DNA from: Chloroflexota bacterium
GTDB taxonomy: Bacteria > Chloroflexota > Dehalococcoidia > SHYD01
Reading direction: 5' to 3'
NCBI GenBank assembly: GCA_016190485.1
Contig: JACPQN010000045.1
Span: 1 to 35,082 of the forward strand
Length of the DNA: 35,082 bases
The translations under genes and the position numbers were made by a program. The notes beneath the pieces were generated by a model, which saw nothing but the letters and a program-made list of their open reading frames with translations, had not been told where the DNA came from and made no database searches. Positions 24,761 through 31,373 of the stretch are shown here, in pieces (position 1 is the first letter of the stretch; each line of letters begins with the position of its first letter).

Positions 24761-26014
24761 CTACTGGATCCGCAGCAGCTCCGGCACCCGCGCCACTACC
24801 AGCGCCACCGATAGCACCGTGAGCAGCCCGCCCACCGCGATGGCCTGGGGCACACCGATGGTGCTGCCCAGGAAGCCCAGGAACAGGCTGCCGAAGCTGG
24901 TCATGCCCCAGGTGAGCATGTAGGCGCTCATCACCCGCCCCCGCATCTCGTCGCTCACCAGCGCCTGCACCAGGGTGCTGGCCAGGGTCATGAAGCAGGC
25001 GTTCACCACGCCAATAAGCCCTATGACGGCCAGGGACAGCGGCAGGGAGCGGGTGAGGGAGAAGGCCAGGATGGCTGCCCCGAAGGTCAGTCCCACCGCC
25101 GCGAGCAGCCGCCCTCGTTCCTCCAGGCTTGACTTGAGGGCCAGCCCCAGGTTGGCCAGCAGCGCCCCGATGCCCGAGGCCGTCAGCAGCATGCTGTAGA
25201 CCGAGGCGTCGCCACGGAGAACGTCGGCGGTGAAGGAGGGCAGGAGGGTCATGGTGGCCGTCTGCCCAAAGACGGCCGGCAGCAGCGTCAGGATCAGCAA
25301 GGCAAAGATCACCGTGGTGTTGCGGGTATACCGCAGGCCTCCGACAAAGGCCTCCCACGGGTGCTCCTGAGACCGCATCTGTGCTCCAGCGGGCACGTGG
25401 GGCCGCACCTGCCAGAAGAACCACACCGCCAGGGCGTACAGGGCAGCCGTCAGATAGAAGCAGCCAGCGGTGCCCAGTCGCGCAATGAACCAGCCCGCTA
25501 CGGCGGGTCCCACGATGGTGCTCCCGCTCCACACGCCGGAGTAGATGGCCATGGCGTGCATCAGCTCCCTGGGGCTGACCAGGTTGGGGAAGAGGGCCTG
25601 CCGCCCCGGCAGCTCCAGGGCCACAAAGGCCCCCCAGGAGAACGCGTAGAGGGCCACGTGCCACACCTCTACCACCCGCAGCGCCGTCAGCACCCCCAGG
25701 AGCAGCGCCAGAGCCGCACCGATGCCGCGGCTCCAGGCAATGAGCTTGATGCGGTCCACCCGGTCGGCCAGCACACCACCGGGGAGGGAGAAGAGCAGGA
25801 TGGGCAGGCTGCCAGCGAAGCTGATGAAGCCCACGGAGAAGGGCGAGCCAGTCATCTCCTGGACCAGCCAGCGCTGCGCCACGTCGGAGACCCAGACACC
25901 CAGCGAAAGGGTCAGCAGCCCGCCAAAGAACCAGCGGAATCCCGGATAGGCGAAGGCCCCACCGAAACGGCGCTCCTCTACCTCCGGACCCATCGTCGGA
26001 AGGGCCGCGCTCAT
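24761..26014 (-). CDS. MFS transporter (MFS_3/EntS-like exporter)
   Basis: This 417-residue polytopic protein has ~12 hydrophobic helices and the loop motif GGVLADRVDRIKLI (83-96), the motif A of drug/siderophore exporters of the major facilitator superfamily. PLPILLFSLPGGVLADRV and RQALFPNLVSPRELMHAMAI are typical of the EntS/MFS_3 group. The ATG overlaps the stop of the upstream hydrolase by ATGA, so translation is coupled. The cargo is unknown. Confidence 0.87.
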   Translation of the reverse strand: MSAALPTMGPEVEERRFGGAFAYPGFRWFFGGLLTLSLGVWVSDVAQRWLVQEMTGSPFSVGFISFAGSLPILLFSLPGGVLADRVDRIKLIAWSRGIGAALALLLGVLTALRVVEVWHVALYAFSWGAFVALELPGRQALFPNLVSPRELMHAMAIYSGVWSGSTIVGPAVAGWFIARLGTAGCFYLTAALYALAVWFFWQVRPHVPAGAQMRSQEHPWEAFVGGLRYTRNTTVIFALLILTLLPAVFGQTATMTLLPSFTADVLRGDASVYSMLLTASGIGALLANLGLALKSSLEERGRLLAAVGLTFGAAILAFSLTRSLPLSLAVIGLIGVVNACFMTLASTLVQALVSDEMRGRVMSAYMLTWGMTSFGSLFLGFLGSTIGVPQAIAVGGLLTVLSVALVVARVPELLRIQ

Positions 26015-26814
26015 TCTCTCTGCCCTCCGGCCACACCCAGCGTGTGTCTGAACCAGTCGGCAGTGTAGAGGCAGACCTGCATCAGGGCCATGTCGCTGCT
26101 GTACGCGTGGTCGGCGCCGGGCACCAGCACCAGCTCCTTCTGCGGACTGCCGGCGTGCACGTGGTAGCCCTGGGCGTCCTCCACCGTAACGCCGGTGTCC
26201 GCCTCGCCCTGGATGATGCGCACCGGCGCCCGCAGGCGGCCCACCTCAGCGGCAACGTCGTACCGCTGAAGGTCCTCGTAGAAGCCGTAGTCAAGGAACA
26301 ACGCGGAGCCGGGCGGATCCATCTCCACGGAGCCACGCTCCTGCCACCCCCGCACCTGCTCCTCGCCTAGAAAGCCGGCCAGCTTCTCCGGCATGTCAAA
26401 GACCGCCGATAGCGTGACCAGGGACTTGATGGCGGGTGTGCGTGCAGCAGTGATGGCCGCCAGCATCCCGCCGAAGCTGTGGCCTGTGAGCCCCAGCCGC
26501 TCCGGATCGGCCTCCGTGCGTCCTTGCAGATAAGCCAGCGCATCCTGCACGTCCTCCAGCGACTGGCTGACGGTCAGGCGGCGGAACTCGCCCTGGGAGT
26601 CGCCCAGGTTATTGGTCAGGTCAACCCGGAGGGAGAAAAAGCCAGCGTGGGCCAGGGCGTCGGCCACGGCCACGATGTGCCGTTCGCTGCGGTTGCCGCG
26701 AAAGCCATGCACCACCAGGACAGCGGGCAACGGGCCCTGCCCCTCTGGCGCAAGGAGTGTCCCCACCATCTGCAGGCCCCGGCGGTTGGGGAAGGCGACG
26801 GTCTCCTCTCGCAT
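26011..26814 (-). CDS. Alpha/beta hydrolase
   Basis: This 267-residue serine hydrolase has the nucleophile elbow GHSFGG (S113), acid in QGEADTGV and His in GADHAYSS near residue 244; VVHGFRGN forms the oxyanion region. It resembles the acyl-peptide hydrolase/DUF1749-like esterases. It begins 3 bp after the cysS-GT2 stop and its stop overlaps the MFS start, so all three are probably one operon. RBS CTAGGGG-type is weak, consistent with coupling. Confidence 0.87.
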   Translation of the reverse strand: MREETVAFPNRRGLQMVGTLLAPEGQGPLPAVLVVHGFRGNRSERHIVAVADALAHAGFFSLRVDLTNNLGDSQGEFRRLTVSQSLEDVQDALAYLQGRTEADPERLGLTGHSFGGMLAAITAARTPAIKSLVTLSAVFDMPEKLAGFLGEEQVRGWQERGSVEMDPPGSALFLDYGFYEDLQRYDVAAEVGRLRAPVRIIQGEADTGVTVEDAQGYHVHAGSPQKELVLVPGADHAYSSDMALMQVCLYTADWFRHTLGVAGGQRE

Positions 26815-26817
26815 CCC

Positions 26818-29007
26818 CTAGCTGCCCGGGCCGGGACCGTGGATCGTGTGGTAGAGCAGGTCGGTGCGGTGCCCCCACTTGCTCAGGAAGCGATAGAAGT
26901 TCCGGCGGCTCAGCTTATCGCGCTCCCCCTCCTCCAGGCTTGCCCAGCCCCGGTGCTCGTGCTGGCGCACCGGCAGGCCGGAGAGCATGATGTTGCGGTA
27001 GCCGTGAGCTCTGAGGTTCATGGAGAAGTCCAGGTCCAGGTTGCGGTAGAAGCGGAACTTCTCGTCCAGCAGACCCACCTCTCGCAGCAGCTCCCGGCGG
27101 AAGGCCATGCAGTAGCCCTCGATGGCGTCCACCTCCTCGTGGGAAGCGTCCTCAAAGTGGCGCAGGTCTTCCGAGCAGAGGCCCCAGCCACCCGTGGCGC
27201 CGATGTCGGGAGTCGAGAGGGTGCGGATGATGGGCGTCAAGATGTCGCCTGTCAGCTCGATGCTGGTATCCAGGAGCAGGATGTGGGCGCCACGGCTCTG
27301 CTTCAGTCCGACGTTCCGTCCGGTGCCCTCGCCCACGTTATGGTCGGTATGGAAGACCCGCACTCGGGCGTCCCGACGGGCTAGCTCCTCGGCCCACTGG
27401 CCGGCGCCGTCGGTGGAGGCGTTGTCCACTATGACCACCTCCAACTGATGGGCGTCCCCATGCCGGAGCACGCTCTCCACACAGCGGCGCAGGTCATCCT
27501 GATAATCGTGGGCCAGGATGTTCACAGAGATCTGGCAGGCGTCCGGCTCCTGGAGCAGGGAGGGCACGTCCCCGGAGGAGGAGAGGGCGCCCACCAGCTT
27601 GTCGGGCTGGAAGCCGCGGTCTCGGGGCAGGACCAGGGTGTCGGCCCGACGATCTCGCACCTCGTACCCTGCGGCGATGATCTCCTGCCGCAGGGCATCC
27701 GACACCTGGTAGCGGCCACCGGTACGAGGATCGCCCCGCTCCTCCGCCAGTCGCTGGATACTCAGGGGCAGGCCCTGGGCCGCTTCGGCCACTTGGCGCA
27801 GCGCGAGTCCCAGCGCCTGGTCGAACTCCATCACCAATGACAGCTTTGCGGCCGGCGGCAGGTCAGTCTGCGCCAGCTTCCAGAGGACGCTCAGGGCCTG
27901 GGGCAGGCCCAGGTCGTCCTCCACGTGGGCCCAAAAGCGCTCGCGCCACGCCTGGGACACCTCCGTAGCCGACGCCTGGCCGCCGGCCAGGGCCCACTCT
28001 CGTACCAGGGTGCGCAGGTGTGCGAGGCCGTGCTGGGCGCAGCGCAACGCCTGGAAGGAGAAGTTGAGGCGGGCGCTGTAGTGGGCCGTGAGGCACAGGT
28101 AGCGGAAAGCCAGGGGATCGAAGCCCCGCTCCTCCAGGTCGGAGAGGGTGTAGGAGTTGCCCGTGGACTTGGCCATCTTCAGGCCATCGGCCAGGAGGTG
28201 CTGGCCATGCACCCAGTAGCGCACAAAGGGCACGCCAAAGGCGCCCTCGCTCTGGGCTAGCTCGTCCTCGTGGTGGGGGAAGATGTTGTCCACTCCGCCG
28301 GTATGGAGGTCGAGCTGAGGGCCCAGGTACTTGGTAGACATGGCGGTGCACTCGATGTGCCAGCCGGGAAAGCCCTCACCCCAGGGGCTGGGCCACTTCA
28401 CGGTGCGGCCCGGCTCCGCAGCCTTCCAGAGGGCAAAGTCCGTCTGGTTACGCTTCTGGGGGTCCACCTCCACCCGCACGCCCTCCAGCAGGCTGGCCAG
28501 GCGGTTGCCGGAGAGGCGCCCGTACTCGGGGTACTTGGCCACGTCGAAGTAGACGTTGCCCTCCACCACGTAGGCGTAGCCCCTGGCTACCAGTTGTTGC
28601 GTGATCTCGATCATCTCCGCCACGTGGTCTGTGGCCCTCGGGAAGACCGTGGCCGGGGCAATGCCCAGCTTGGCCTCGTCTTGCAGGAACGCCTGGGTGT
28701 AGAAGGCCGCGATCTCCTGGAGGCTCTTGCCCTCGGCCAGCGCGGCCGAGATCATCTTGTCCTCGCCCCGTTCCACCATCTCCTGGCGCATATGGCCCAC
28801 GTCGGTGATGTTCTTGACATGCTCCACCCGGTAGCCCTGGTGTTCCAGCGCGCGGCGGATGCCGTCGGCCATGAGGTAGGAGCGCATGTTGCCGATGTGG
28901 GCGTAGCGGTAGACCGTGGGGCCGCAGGTGTACATGCGAGCCATGCCCTGCTCTCGGGGCACAAACTCTTCCTTGTGGCGGGTGAGGGTGTTGGTGAAGC
29001 GCAGCAT
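26818..29007 (-). CDS. cysS: Cysteinyl-tRNA synthetase fused to a GT2 glycosyltransferase-like domain
   Basis: A single uninterrupted 729-residue chain. Residues 1-~465 are a complete CysRS: zinc ligands C28 (TCGPTVY), C220 (HIECTAM) and H245/H246 (FPHHEDE), HIGH-type HIGN (37-40), KMSKS-type KMAKS (277-281) and an anticodon-binding end (SDALRQEIIAAGYEVRDRRADTL). A linker to ~490 leads to a GT-A family 2 fold: CQISVNILAHDYQDDLRRCVESVL, IVDNASTDG, RNVGLKQSRGAHILLLDTS, then EGYCMAFRRELLREVGLLDEKF and LDLDFSMNLRAHGY. The usual DxD is DTS, so catalysis of the second domain is doubtful. ATG 29007 follows AAAGGACC; an upstream in-frame start at 29091 lacks homology. It lies 91 bp behind the - strand selenoglutaredoxin. 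Confidence 0.9.
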   Translation of the reverse strand: MLRFTNTLTRHKEEFVPREQGMARMYTCGPTVYRYAHIGNMRSYLMADGIRRALEHQGYRVEHVKNITDVGHMRQEMVERGEDKMISAALAEGKSLQEIAAFYTQAFLQDEAKLGIAPATVFPRATDHVAEMIEITQQLVARGYAYVVEGNVYFDVAKYPEYGRLSGNRLASLLEGVRVEVDPQKRNQTDFALWKAAEPGRTVKWPSPWGEGFPGWHIECTAMSTKYLGPQLDLHTGGVDNIFPHHEDELAQSEGAFGVPFVRYWVHGQHLLADGLKMAKSTGNSYTLSDLEERGFDPLAFRYLCLTAHYSARLNFSFQALRCAQHGLAHLRTLVREWALAGGQASATEVSQAWRERFWAHVEDDLGLPQALSVLWKLAQTDLPPAAKLSLVMEFDQALGLALRQVAEAAQGLPLSIQRLAEERGDPRTGGRYQVSDALRQEIIAAGYEVRDRRADTLVLPRDRGFQPDKLVGALSSSGDVPSLLQEPDACQISVNILAHDYQDDLRRCVESVLRHGDAHQLEVVIVDNASTDGAGQWAEELARRDARVRVFHTDHNVGEGTGRNVGLKQSRGAHILLLDTSIELTGDILTPIIRTLSTPDIGATGGWGLCSEDLRHFEDASHEEVDAIEGYCMAFRRELLREVGLLDEKFRFYRNLDLDFSMNLRAHGYRNIMLSGLPVRQHEHRGWASLEEGERDKLSRRNFYRFLSKWGHRTDLLYHTIHGPGPGS

Positions 29008-29098
29008 GGGTGGGTCCTTTTGCCCGTCCTCCCAGCCCTGGGCCCTGGCGCTGGTTGAGGGAGTAGAAGCGCCTACGAAACGGCCCGTCACCGGCGGG

Positions 29099-29320
29099 CT
29101 ACTGGATGTGTCAGCCGCGGCGCCCTTGAAAGCCGATCTCCACCACGCCGTCCCGCACGATGACCGGCACGGTGTCAGACAGCGCGGTCACCTCCGCCCA
29201 CCACTCGGCCCGCTGGTTGACGATGCGCTCCTCGAAAGGGATCCCCTGCTCGGTGAAGTAGCTCTTCGCCCGGTCGGAGGTCTCTCAGTTGCGTATGGTG
29301 TACAGGATGACCTGGGACAT
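29099..29320 (-). CDS. Putative selenocysteine-containing glutaredoxin (UxxS)
   Basis: From ATG 29320 (behind AAGGAA) the frame reads SQVILYTIRN-TGA-ETSDRAKSYFTEQGIPFEERIVN ... LSDTVPVIVRDGVVEIGFQGRRG. This is a glutaredoxin/NrdH-like fold with TGA (29287-29285, codon 12) where CxxC normally begins; the second position is Ser15. TVP is the cis-Pro loop. Excluding TGA as stop, the product is 69 residues to a second TGA (29113-29111), or 73 to TAG (29101-29099), if that TGA is also decoded. A hairpin suited to a SECIS element follows the first TGA. A nonsense mutation is the alternative, but the divergent neighbour carries the same change at the same place and a tRNA-Sec gene is in the window. 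Confidence 0.72.
29252..29287 (-). promoter_or_regulatory. Candidate bacterial SECIS of the - strand glutaredoxin
   Basis: On the - strand, 17 nt after the TGA (29287-29285) there is GAAG (29267-29264), loop AGCTA (29263-29259) and CTTC (29258-29255). A C/A mismatch separates this from GG/CC extending the stem. The loop starts 22 nt after the TGA and has G in its second position, both within the known limits for bacterial SECIS elements. Confidence 0.6.
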
Positions 29321-29352
29321 GCTACTGGCTTTCCTTAAGAAAGTCACCGACG

Positions 29353-29358
29353 ATTTTA
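29353..29358 (-). promoter_or_regulatory. Extended -10 before the - strand glutaredoxin
   Basis: TGGTAAAAT on the - strand gives TAAAAT (29358-29353) with the upstream TGn of an extended -10, 32 bp before ATG 29320. The -35 is poor. A CTTTC/GAAAG inverted repeat overlaps the ribosome-binding site. Confidence 0.4.
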
Positions 29359-29442
29359 CCATAAAGCATCCAGGGATACGAAAGGGGCCGCCTCAGATGG
29401 CGGAGGATCAGAGCAGAGGCGGAAGGCGAGCAGGCGCTGCGC

Positions 29443-29448
29443 TATAAT
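29443..29448 (+). promoter_or_regulatory. -10 element before the + strand glutaredoxin
   Basis: Perfect TATAAT at 29443-29448, inside the short palindrome GCTATAATAGC, 38 bp before ATG 29487. No good -35 at the standard distance. Confidence 0.5.
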
Positions 29449-29486
29449 AGCGTAAGCAGCCTGACATCTCAGGAGCAGCATCTCAC

Positions 29487-29732
29487 ATGCAGCGACAGGT
29501 CGTACTTTACAGCCACGAACGGTGATCCGCCTGCCGGGTGGTGAAAGAGTTCCTTTCCCAGCGGGCTGTGCCCTTCACCGTGAGGAACGTGACCCAGGAC
29601 CCCCAGGCCTTGCGGGAGTTCCAGGCCCGTGGCTACCTCTTGCCACCCGTCACCGTGGTGGACGGCCAGGCCGTGGCCGGCTACGACCCCGCTCGGCTAG
29701 AGGCGCTCCTTTTCCCGGAGCTCTTTAGCTAG
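29487..29732 (+). CDS. Putative selenocysteine-containing glutaredoxin (UxxC)
   Basis: From ATG 29487 (AGGAG 11 nt upstream) the frame reads QRQVVLYSHER-TGA-SACRVVKEFLSQRAVPFTVRNV ... LPPVTVVDGQAVAGYDPARLEALLF, ending TAG at 29730-29732. It is an 81-residue glutaredoxin: beta1 VVLYS, active site U13-S-A-C16, PFTVRNV, cis-Pro LPPVTVVDG and the GYDPARLEALL helix. TGA 29523-29525 replaces exactly the nucleophilic Cys of CxxC, and Cys16 is kept. Conventional calling would begin at the GTG at 29538 and lose the active site. A bulged-stem SECIS-like hairpin follows. This pattern argues for a selenoprotein with thiol-disulfide reductase activity rather than a nonsense mutant. Confidence 0.82.
29523..29560 (+). 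promoter_or_regulatory. Candidate bacterial SECIS of the + strand glutaredoxin
   Basis: After TGA 29523-29525 and 17 nt, GAAAG (29543-29547) and CTTTC (29553-29557) close a loop AGTTC. TGG (29539-29541) pairs with CCA (29558-29560), leaving U29542 bulged. Loop start is 22 nt after the TGA, with G in its second position. Bulged U plus an AG-start loop resembles the E. coli fdhF SECIS that SelB binds. Confidence 0.68.
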
Positions 29733-30006
29733 GCCGCGGCTAACACTGGGATCCGAGGAGCATCGGGCTGCATGGGCAAAGCCCGCGCGTTCGCAGGCGC
29801 TCAGGAGCTACCCAAGCAGTTGGCCATGGCGTACTGCCGTAACCACGGATGAAAATCTCGAAGCGACCACCCTCACCCTAGCCATCTCCCTCAAGGGAGA
29901 GGGGATTTTCAGGGCAGGCTGTTGAAAAACCGCTCATGGTGAGCCCTTCGGCAGGCTCAGGACAGGCCTGTCTGAGGACGCGCGGAAATGCCTTTCCCGC
30001 AGCCTG
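29733..30006. repeat. Repeat region after the + strand glutaredoxin
   Basis: No gene seen. 29817-29910 is a second copy of the ~90-bp unit at 24664-24756, with CCCTCACCCT at 29870 and TCTCCCTC/GAGGGAGA arms near 29886-29903. GAGCCCTTCGGCAGGCTCAG (29941) belongs to the CTTCGACAAGCTCAG repeat family. Confidence 0.55.
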
Positions 30007-30357
30007 CTACAGCGAATTGAAAACGGTAGCGGCCGCTTCTAACTGCTCTCTATCGCCCTGATTGAACAACGTCTTCTTGTTGCTGACGCAGCGGGCTCGG
30101 CCCTCCTCCGTCAGCAGGTAGCGTTGCTCAGCACGCGTAAGACACTTGGTGGCCTCAAGTTTCGCCAGGGCGTTGCTCACAGCAGCAGGGTCCACGCCTG
30201 CCGCCAGGGGGGCAAACAACGGGAAGCGCGTCGCGAGGCCCTCGAACATGGCCGCCAGGCGAGGCACATCATCGCTGAAGCTGTCGGCCTCGGTGCTGGC
30301 CAACATGCCCATCAAGACCTCGTGCAACTGATACCGCATGGACGTCGGACCCGCCAT
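30007..30357 (-). CDS. Hypothetical protein, winged-helix-like
   Basis: This 116-residue all-alpha protein reads AGPTSMRYQLHEVLMGMLASTEADSFSDDVPRLAAMFEGLATRFPLFAPLAAGVDPAAVSNALAKLEATKCLTRAEQRYLLTEEGRARCVSNKKTL. The second half (VSNALAKLEATKCLT...YLLTEEGRARC) has the helix-helix-wing look of a winged-helix domain with a TEEGR end. RBS GAGGAGAG precedes ATG 30357; the open frame to 30477 is without support. I do not recognise a family; a regulator is possible. Confidence 0.6.
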   Translation of the reverse strand: MAGPTSMRYQLHEVLMGMLASTEADSFSDDVPRLAAMFEGLATRFPLFAPLAAGVDPAAVSNALAKLEATKCLTRAEQRYLLTEEGRARCVSNKKTLFNQGDREQLEAAATVFNSL

Positions 30358-30683
30358 GTCTCTCCTCTCCTCATCCCAAGTAGTGAACACACTATAGCAG
30401 CAACGTAGGCATTTGGCGAACGCGCGGCAAGGGGGCCACACACCGATGTGGTGTACCCGCATCGGCCAGGCATCCATGCTGGCATCACTGCCCAGACGGA
30501 TAAGGTATCCGCCACTTGGCCGACAAAGACCTCCGTGTTGGATGCGTCAAGAAGAGGAGCCAGCAGGCATGGGAAGAAGAGCTACGCCCTCACGGTCTCC
30601 TGCCGCCGCCGGCGTCGTGCTAGAATGGCCGTACGCTCAGATCGACAGCGTCTCATGCGAGGTGCTCACGCCAGGAGGCAGCG

Positions 30684-31295
30684 ATGTACGTCCACCACGA
30701 AGTCTATCGGGTGAACCAGGGCTGGCAGCGAGAGCTGGAGGGGCGAGTGCCCCGCCTGCACGCGATGCAGGCCAAGGCGCCGGGCTTCGTCTCAGCCCAC
30801 TTCCTCCGCCACATGGGCGACCTGACCACCTACCTCGCGCTGCGGGCCTGGGAGAGCCGGGAGGCCGCCCAGGCCTACAGCCGTACCCCGGAGTTCCAGG
30901 AATACCTGCGCTCTCGGCCGCCCGAGGCCTACGCCCAGCCACCGGAGATCGAGTACTACGAGCTGGTGGTGGAGACGCAGGGGCAAGGGGAGGCCAGGTT
31001 CGCCTACCGGTTGGAGTTCGACGTGGCCCAAGGCCGGGCCTGGGAGGAGCGGGAGCGGCAGCTCCATGGCCTATTGCAGCAGGCCAGGGGTTTCCACTCT
31101 GCCCGGGCGCTGCGGTTCCTGGGCAATCCCAACAGGTTCCTGCGAGTGGCCCTGTGGCAGGGCCGGGACGCCATCGTCGACTTCCTGGAGAGCGACGCGC
31201 TCAAGGGCTACCGGGCCGCTGCGCCGGAGGGCCTGCTGCGAAGCCCGACCCAAACCCGGTTTTACGAGGTGCTGGGGGCCACCACTCCAGCATAG
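30684..31295 (+). CDS. Tandem ABM-domain protein
   Basis: This 203-residue protein has two similar dimeric alpha-beta-barrel units (~1-97 and ~105-200): EVYRVNQGWQRELEGRVPRLHAMQAKAPGFVSAHFLRH...YLALRAWESREAAQAYSRTPEFQEYL and LEFDVAQGRAWEERERQLHGLLQQARGFHSARALRFLGNPNRFLRVALWQGRDAIVDFLESDALKGY. That is the antibiotic-biosynthesis-monooxygenase (ABM) fold, in which a fused pair forms one barrel. Such proteins include monooxygenases, heme-degrading enzymes and cyclases; no cofactor residues decide it. RBS AGGAGGCAGCG precedes the ATG. Confidence 0.75.
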   Translation: MYVHHEVYRVNQGWQRELEGRVPRLHAMQAKAPGFVSAHFLRHMGDLTTYLALRAWESREAAQAYSRTPEFQEYLRSRPPEAYAQPPEIEYYELVVETQGQGEARFAYRLEFDVAQGRAWEERERQLHGLLQQARGFHSARALRFLGNPNRFLRVALWQGRDAIVDFLESDALKGYRAAAPEGLLRSPTQTRFYEVLGATTPA

Positions 31296-31324
31296 GCGGC
31301 CCCTGGGGCAGGTCGCCTACACAA

Positions 31325-31352
31325 AGAGGCTCCCGGCGCGCCGGGAGCCTCT
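31325..31352. terminator. Perfect 14-bp palindromic terminator
   Basis: Arms AGAGGCTCCCGGCG (31325-31338) and CGCCGGGAGCCTCT (31339-31352) meet without a spacer. It separates the converging ABM gene and crotonase and may serve both. Confidence 0.75.
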
Positions 31353-31373
31353 GCTTGGTGGCGTATCCTGAGG

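Noticed and set aside
29281-29320. Nonsense mutation (pseudogene) as the reason for TGA in the - strand glutaredoxin
   Set aside because: Not excluded, but less likely: the divergent gene has the same change at the same catalytic column, both have SECIS-like hairpins at equal distance, and tRNA-Sec is nearby.
29538-29732. Start of the + strand glutaredoxin at 29538
   Set aside because: This start removes beta1 and the active site; homology, ribosome-binding site and TATAAT box all support ATG 29487 with TGA read through.
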